Shown here: positions 6,708 through 8,800 of the stretch, one piece after another
Layout: every line of letters starts with the position of its first letter
How positions within the stretch are numbered: the stretch's first letter is position 1
Source of the DNA: CAZOWW01 sp964583765
GTDB lineage: Bacteria; Actinomycetota; Actinomycetes; Actinomycetales; Kineosporiaceae
Length of the DNA stretch: 8,800 bases
Direction: 5' to 3'
Assembly (NCBI GenBank): GCA_964583765.1
Contig: CAZOWW010000179.1
Location: forward strand, 1 to 8,800
The notes under the pieces: model-generated
Seen by the model: only the letters and a program-made list of their open reading frames with translations
Database searches by the model: none
What the model was told of the DNA's origin: nothing
Program-made: the position numbers and the translations under genes

Positions 6708-6970
6708 GGGTCCTCCGATCTGTCCGTTGATACGGACCGGGCTCGGGCGTGCAACAACAACGTGAGGAGTGCCTCAGCCACCTGCGGGGTGAGCTGGGGC
6801 GGTTCGGACGGCAGGTCGACGCGCGGGTCGCGGGTGGGATGCCGTGGGCACGGGACATTCCCGCCGTGATGGTATTCGCATTCCGATGGGGCGGCACGTT
6901 TCGCCGATTTCCGGCACGTGTTCGTCGAGTCGAGATGCGGGTGGGGTCGAGTTCGTTCTCGTCGGGTCAT
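6704..6970 (-). CDS. Small recombinase-coupled protein with a CxxH-x6-CxxH motif
   Basis: 88 residues; the ATG at 6970 has GGAG four bases upstream. Its TGA overlaps the recombinase ATG (TCAT on the + strand at 6704-6707), a classic translational-coupling arrangement, so the two products probably act together. Residues 31-44 read CEYHHGGNVPCPRH, a C-x2-H-x6-C-x2-H pattern that could hold one zinc ion. A second conserved-looking part, LPSEPPQLTPQVAEALLTLL (53-72), predicts one amphipathic helix. The N-terminus is arginine-rich. I recall short genes in this position before actinobacterial recombinases but know no proven function. A recombination directionality factor or a DNA-binding accessory protein is an inference from position. 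If the N-terminus is wrong, the C-terminal part still looks coding. Confidence 0.6.
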   Translation of the reverse strand: MTRRERTRPHPHLDSTNTCRKSAKRAAPSECEYHHGGNVPCPRHPTRDPRVDLPSEPPQLTPQVAEALLTLLLHARARSVSTDRSEDP

Positions 6971-6981
6971 CGCACTCCGAG

Positions 6982-6994
6982 TCAGGTTCCCTGA
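6982..6994. promoter_or_regulatory. Palindrome upstream of the recombinase operon
   Basis: TCAGG-TTC-CCTGA is a perfect 5-bp inverted repeat with a 3-base centre, ending 12 bases before the ATG of the small recombinase-coupled gene. The position would suit an operator. No regulator gene in the window is an obvious partner. Confidence 0.35.
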
Positions 6995-7011
6995 ACTGCA
7001 GGTCCGGTTCC

Positions 7012-7039
7012 GGGCTGGCCGAGTCTTCTCGGCCAGCCC
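7012..7039. terminator. Perfect 12-bp stem-loop in a divergent intergenic region
   Basis: GGGCTGGCCGAG (7012-7023), loop TCTT, CTCGGCCAGCCC (7028-7039). This is the strongest hairpin in the window. No long T-run follows on either strand. It has the form of an actinobacterial intrinsic terminator, but it lies between divergently transcribed genes where none is needed. It may insulate the recombinase operon, attenuate it (the stem is 42 bases upstream of the ATG at 6970), or survive from a lost gene. Confidence 0.6.
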
Positions 7040-7055
7040 TTGCGGATCTTCCGAG

Positions 7056-7070
7056 TACGGCAGCGCCGTA
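7056..7070. promoter_or_regulatory. Operator-like 15-bp palindrome
   Basis: TACGGC-AGC-GCCGTA is a perfect 6-bp inverted repeat with a 3-base centre in the divergent region. Size and symmetry suit a dimeric repressor, and the site could act on either side. Function is inferred from form only. Confidence 0.4.
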
Positions 7071-7165
7071 TCCCCCTACGATTTCGGTGTGATATCCGAT
7101 CCGGTCAGTGGCTGTTCATCCAGTAATGTGGCAGTCGTACGCGGGCGGCAATCGGCTGGGAGACG

Positions 7166-7199
7166 GGACCAACGCGGTCGCAGGCGTTGCCCTTGGTCC
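7166..7199. promoter_or_regulatory. Compound inverted repeat just upstream of the 7214 gene
   Basis: GGACCAA (7166-7172) mirrors TTGGTCC (7193-7199), and the nested AACGC (7171-7175) mirrors GCGTT (7184-7188). The structure ends two bases before the presumed -10 box at 7202 and so covers the -35 region, where a repressor would block polymerase. Confidence 0.45.
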
Positions 7200-7201
7200 G
7201 C

Positions 7202-7207
7202 TAGCCT
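7202..7207 (+). promoter_or_regulatory. Leaderless-type -10 box (TAGCCT)
   Basis: TAGCCT fits TANNNT and lies exactly at -12 to -7 if transcription starts on the G of the GTG at 7214. No SD is visible before that GTG or the ATG at 7220. This is the normal geometry of leaderless actinobacterial genes. No clear -35 box is seen 17 bases upstream. Confidence 0.45.
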
Positions 7208-7213
7208 CAGACG

Positions 7214-7843
7214 GTGATCATGCTGACGCCGGTACTGGAGCGGTGGTCCTTCGACTGTCCGTTCTGGCCGGTCGAACAAACTGACTTTCTCCTAGCTGTC
7301 CCGCGTAGGCCGACGCCGCTGCAGGTGGGAACCTTGGTGTGGGCGTTGATCGGTCGCAGCGTGACCGCCGATGACCTGTCGATCACCGCGGTGACTCCTG
7401 GTGAGGCGATTGACAGGTACTTGAGCTGTGGCGACGAGGGTTTCGCGCCGGGTGGATTGCGGGTGAGTGCCGGCGATGTTGTCATCGACCCCGGCTGCTG
7501 CGTCGGCCTCGACGAATGGCGCGACTGGCTACGTGTCGTCGACGGTGAGGTGATCGATCTCGGGCACGACCCCGACGTGTTTGTCGAACACCGCGGGTCG
7601 GTGATCCGCGTGTGGAAGGACGATGGTCGACTTCCTTCGGGAGTGGCCCAGCGCTCAGGCGAACAACACATCGACGTTCTGCGTGATGCCTTGCCGAAGC
7701 TCCTGGCTGCCGTTCAGCAGGATCTCGCTGGTTTCCTAACCGCCTTGCATCCGTGGACGCATGGTATCCATGTGGATCTGGCGGACCCGCTGACCGCTGC
7801 CATGGACCGGCGTCTGCAGATCCTTGCACCTCTGCGCTCTTGA
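7214..7843 (+). CDS. Conserved-looking hypothetical protein, about 209 residues
   Basis: I do not recognise the family. The protein is soluble and acidic, without a signal peptide or membrane segment. It opens with LERWSFDCPFWPVEQTDFLL. Its middle reads VVIDPGCCVGLDEWRDWL (89-106), then LGHDPDVFVEHRGSVIRVWKD (a Trp- and Asp-rich beta-like part). A helical region follows (VLRDALPKLLAAVQQDLAGFL, about 155-175), and it ends in a short helix. Similar GCC-xGL-xxW-xxW wording occurs, in my memory, in uncharacterised Streptomyces proteins. The start is GTG 7214 or ATG 7220; GTG is preferred because a TANNNT box is correctly placed for leaderless transcription from it. The stop lies in the loop of a hairpin. 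It diverges from the recombinase operon across a palindrome-rich region. Confidence 0.75.
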   Translation: MIMLTPVLERWSFDCPFWPVEQTDFLLAVPRRPTPLQVGTLVWALIGRSVTADDLSITAVTPGEAIDRYLSCGDEGFAPGGLRVSAGDVVIDPGCCVGLDEWRDWLRVVDGEVIDLGHDPDVFVEHRGSVIRVWKDDGRLPSGVAQRSGEQHIDVLRDALPKLLAAVQQDLAGFLTALHPWTHGIHVDLADPLTAAMDRRLQILAPLRS

Positions 7844-7851
7844 CGCAGAGG
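7829..7851 (+). terminator. Stem-loop enclosing the stop codon of the 7214 gene
   Basis: CCTCTGCG (7829-7836) pairs perfectly with CGCAGAGG (7844-7851) around CTCTTGA, whose last three bases are the TGA stop. With a one-base bulge the stem continues outward. There is no T-tail. It probably ends or protects the transcript, or forms the 5' border of the RNA-like region that follows. Confidence 0.5.
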
Positions 7852-7861
7852 GTGTTCACAC

Positions 7862-8130
7862 CGCAGGGAGCCGGGATAGCGCCGAGCAAGGAGCGTGGTG
7901 GCGAAGCGGGCGGGTTGGCGAGCGGATTGACCACCCCGTGCGTCAACGATGGCCCGCAGACGCCTGCGGTGACGGGTATCGTGGCCGCCGCCGTTGAAGT
8001 GGTTTCGGACGAGGTCGAGCGCGGTATCCAGCCCCGCCGTGGACTGATGGTCCGGGAGCGGTCAGCGCACAGCGACTTGTACGCCGACAGCGAGCAGTGA
8101 CGAGCGAGATCCGGCCACTTCGGCGTCACG
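7862..8130 (+). ncRNA. Candidate structured RNA, possibly a HEARO/IscB omega-RNA-like element without its nuclease
   Basis: Between the 7214 gene and 8168 the only ORF (in frame to TGA 8100) has no SD and no credible start. Paired segments are dense. CCGCAG/CTGCGG (7954-7959, 7964-7969) lies inside CGTCA/TGACG (7941-7945, 7970-7974), inside CCAC/GTGG (7931-7934, 7981-7984). CGGAC (8006-8010) pairs with GTCCG (8049-8053). A long-range 13-bp helix joins 7992-8004 (CGTTGAAGTGGTT) to 8113-8125 (GGCCACTTCGGCG), using four G-U pairs and crossing the ORF stop. G-U pairs and extension past the ORF favour RNA over protein. The GTTGAAGT and GAGGTCGA segments recall HEARO RNAs, which precede iscB genes, but that class call is from memory. 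No RRXRR/HNH nuclease ORF follows. Alternatives are an ORF of about 80 residues or decayed intron or transposon sequence. Boundaries are approximate. Confidence 0.35.
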
Positions 8131-8167
8131 GCTGGTCCCTCTTGGGGTGCTCTGCGATTCTGATTCG

Positions 8168-8385
8168 ATGCACGACCACCTCACCTTCTGCGGCGTCGCG
8201 CACGACGGCTGGCAGTTGACCAACTGGTGCGAGTACCTGCCCACCATCGACCTCGACTTGCGCTGGTCGGCGAGCACTTGGTCATCGACAACACCTATGG
8301 GGCAGCCGTGAGCCTGGCCGACCGAGCTCGCACCGCCCTTGACCAGCACCACCTGCTGGAGGTTGAGGCGTCGACACTGACGTGA
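8168..8385 (+). pseudogene. Small hypothetical gene split by a one-base frameshift
   Basis: An ATG at 8168 opens MHDHLTFCGVAHDGWQLTNW and continues to IDLDL near 8260. In that frame sense is then lost (RWSASTWSST) and it stops at a TGA before 8312. In the next frame, from GCG at 8260, the text becomes protein-like again: ALVGEHLVIDNTYGAAVSLA, then ARTALDQHHLLEVEAS, to TGA 8383-8385. Joining the frames at TTG/GCG, as if one G were lost from TTGGCG, gives about 72 residues. I do not recognise the family. GATTCT (8156-8161) sits at -12 to -7 from the ATG, a weak leaderless -10 box. This is a decayed gene or a sequencing error; no slippery heptamer suggests programmed shifting. Confidence 0.5.
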
Positions 8386-8447
8386 AGTAGTGCCTTGTCC
8401 CGGTCACGAGGCGCGAATGGTCCCCTGACCTGCCTACCCTCGGTGGT

Positions 8448-8714
8448 GTGTCCAACTACCACGGCTACCCGCCGGAGGAGCGTCCCGCCGTGCATGTCCT
8501 GCACGATGACGGGTGCTGGTACCTCGGACGACTGTGCGCCTGGCAGCGGCACGACGAGGCGTGGCACGCCGTCGTCGAGTACGCGGTACGCGTGGGGTCG
8601 AACCTGTACCTGGACCTCCCCGCGGACCGGGTACGGCAGGCGGATCCGGCCCGCGAAGCCCTGAACGGTGCGCGGATTCCACCGGACCCCGACGATGCAC
8701 CCGGCTGGGGGTGA
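8448..8714 (+). CDS. Small hypothetical protein, 88 residues
   Basis: GTG start at 8448; no SD, but TACCCT (8435-8440) lies seven bases upstream, compatible with leaderless transcription. Tryptophans and beta-type text dominate: VHVLHDDGCWYLGRLCAWQR (15-34), then WHAVVEYAVRVGSNLYLDLP (39-58) and ADRVRQ, with a proline- and aspartate-rich tail. This pattern (short strands, WxxGRLxAW, WxAVVEY, PADxVR) recalls a family of small uncharacterised Streptomyces proteins that may form an SH3-like barrel. The fold idea is inference. There is no catalytic motif, signal peptide or membrane segment. It is convergent with the partial gene at the window end. Confidence 0.65.
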   Translation: MSNYHGYPPEERPAVHVLHDDGCWYLGRLCAWQRHDEAWHAVVEYAVRVGSNLYLDLPADRVRQADPAREALNGARIPPDPDDAPGWG

Positions 8715-8741
8715 ACACCTGGCTTGCGGGGGGACGAATGG

Positions 8742-8800
8742 TCAGGACAGGTCGTCCACCATCACGGCAACGCTCGTGGCATCGAACTGGTCCAGGGACT
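8742..8800 (-). CDS. C-terminal end of a - strand gene (partial)
   Basis: Reading in from the right edge, the frame gives SLDQFDATSVAVMVDDLS and stops at TGA (8744-8742), 27 bases after the convergent 8448 gene. Composition (acidic, VAVMV strand) looks coding, more so than the opposite strand, but eighteen residues cannot identify a family. Confidence 0.4.
   Translation of the reverse strand, partial: SLDQFDATSVAVMVDDLS

Noticed and set aside
5326..6897. Long - strand ORF overlapping the recombinase
   Set aside because: Shadow frame with Pro/Arg/Gly-rich text; the recombinase frame carries all catalytic and zinc residues.
4858..7007. GCAGGTCCGG at 4858-4867 and 6998-7007 as att direct repeats flanking the recombinase operon
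   Set aside because: Ten bases in GC-rich DNA recur by chance fairly easily, and no permease 5' part is found to the right of the second copy.
6971..7213. tRNA gene or tRNA-type attachment site beside the recombinase
   Set aside because: No cloverleaf arrangement or T-arm consensus was found; the hairpins there are simple palindromes.
7853..8100. Protein-coding reading of the 7862-8100 stretch
   Set aside because: No SD or credible start, and the strongest helix crosses its stop. Third-position GC (about 80 percent by my count) is only modest for such a GC-rich genome. Kept as an alternative in the RNA entry.
1..8800. CRISPR array
   Set aside because: No regularly spaced repeats are present; the only close direct repeat is the two-copy 17-mer at 180-222.

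Overview
The window is high-GC DNA with GTG starts, leaderless-type starts and Shine-Dalgarno (SD) sequences of the GGAGG type, as expected for an actinomycete (Actinomycetota). A chemoreceptor, with a possible flagellar-sigma promoter in front of it, hints at a lineage with motile cells rather than a typical Streptomyces. That is inference. No gene here fixes the genus.

Left part (1-4702), metabolic and envelope genes. The tail of a membrane protein ends at 117. A CLC-family chloride channel or transporter follows on the + strand (271-1677), with a GTG start and a good SD. Convergent to it on the - strand lie a rhomboid-like six-helix membrane protein (1877-2545), preceded by a 20-codon ORF that overlaps its start codon (ATGA), and a chemoreceptor-type protein (2668-4056). 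The chemoreceptor has two short membrane segments, a complete methyl-accepting signalling hairpin and a C-terminal CZB zinc domain. A universal stress protein (4202-4702) follows, directly behind a 53-codon ORF that looks like the last helix of an ArsB/SLC13-type permease whose remainder is missing.

Middle part (4708-6970), a site-specific recombination module. A 601-residue large serine recombinase (- strand) is translationally coupled (ATGA overlap) to an upstream 88-residue protein carrying a CxxH-x6-CxxH motif. The module abuts the decapitated permease, which suggests insertion or rearrangement there.

Right part (6971-8800), accessory DNA. The 243-bp divergent intergenic region holds four palindromes, including a perfect 12-bp stem. 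It is followed by an unrecognised 209-residue protein whose GTG start fits a leaderless promoter and whose stop codon lies in a hairpin loop. From about 7862 to 8130 there is no convincing gene. Nested helices and a 13-bp long-range pairing run past the end of the only ORF there, which points to a structured RNA. My best, unverified guess is a HEARO/IscB omega-RNA-like element lacking its nuclease gene. Next come a small gene broken by a one-base frameshift (8168-8385), a small hypothetical protein (8448-8714) and the tail of a - strand gene at the window end.

The items most worth checking are the orphan structured RNA, the small zinc-motif partner of the recombinase, and the receptor/rhomboid gene pair.
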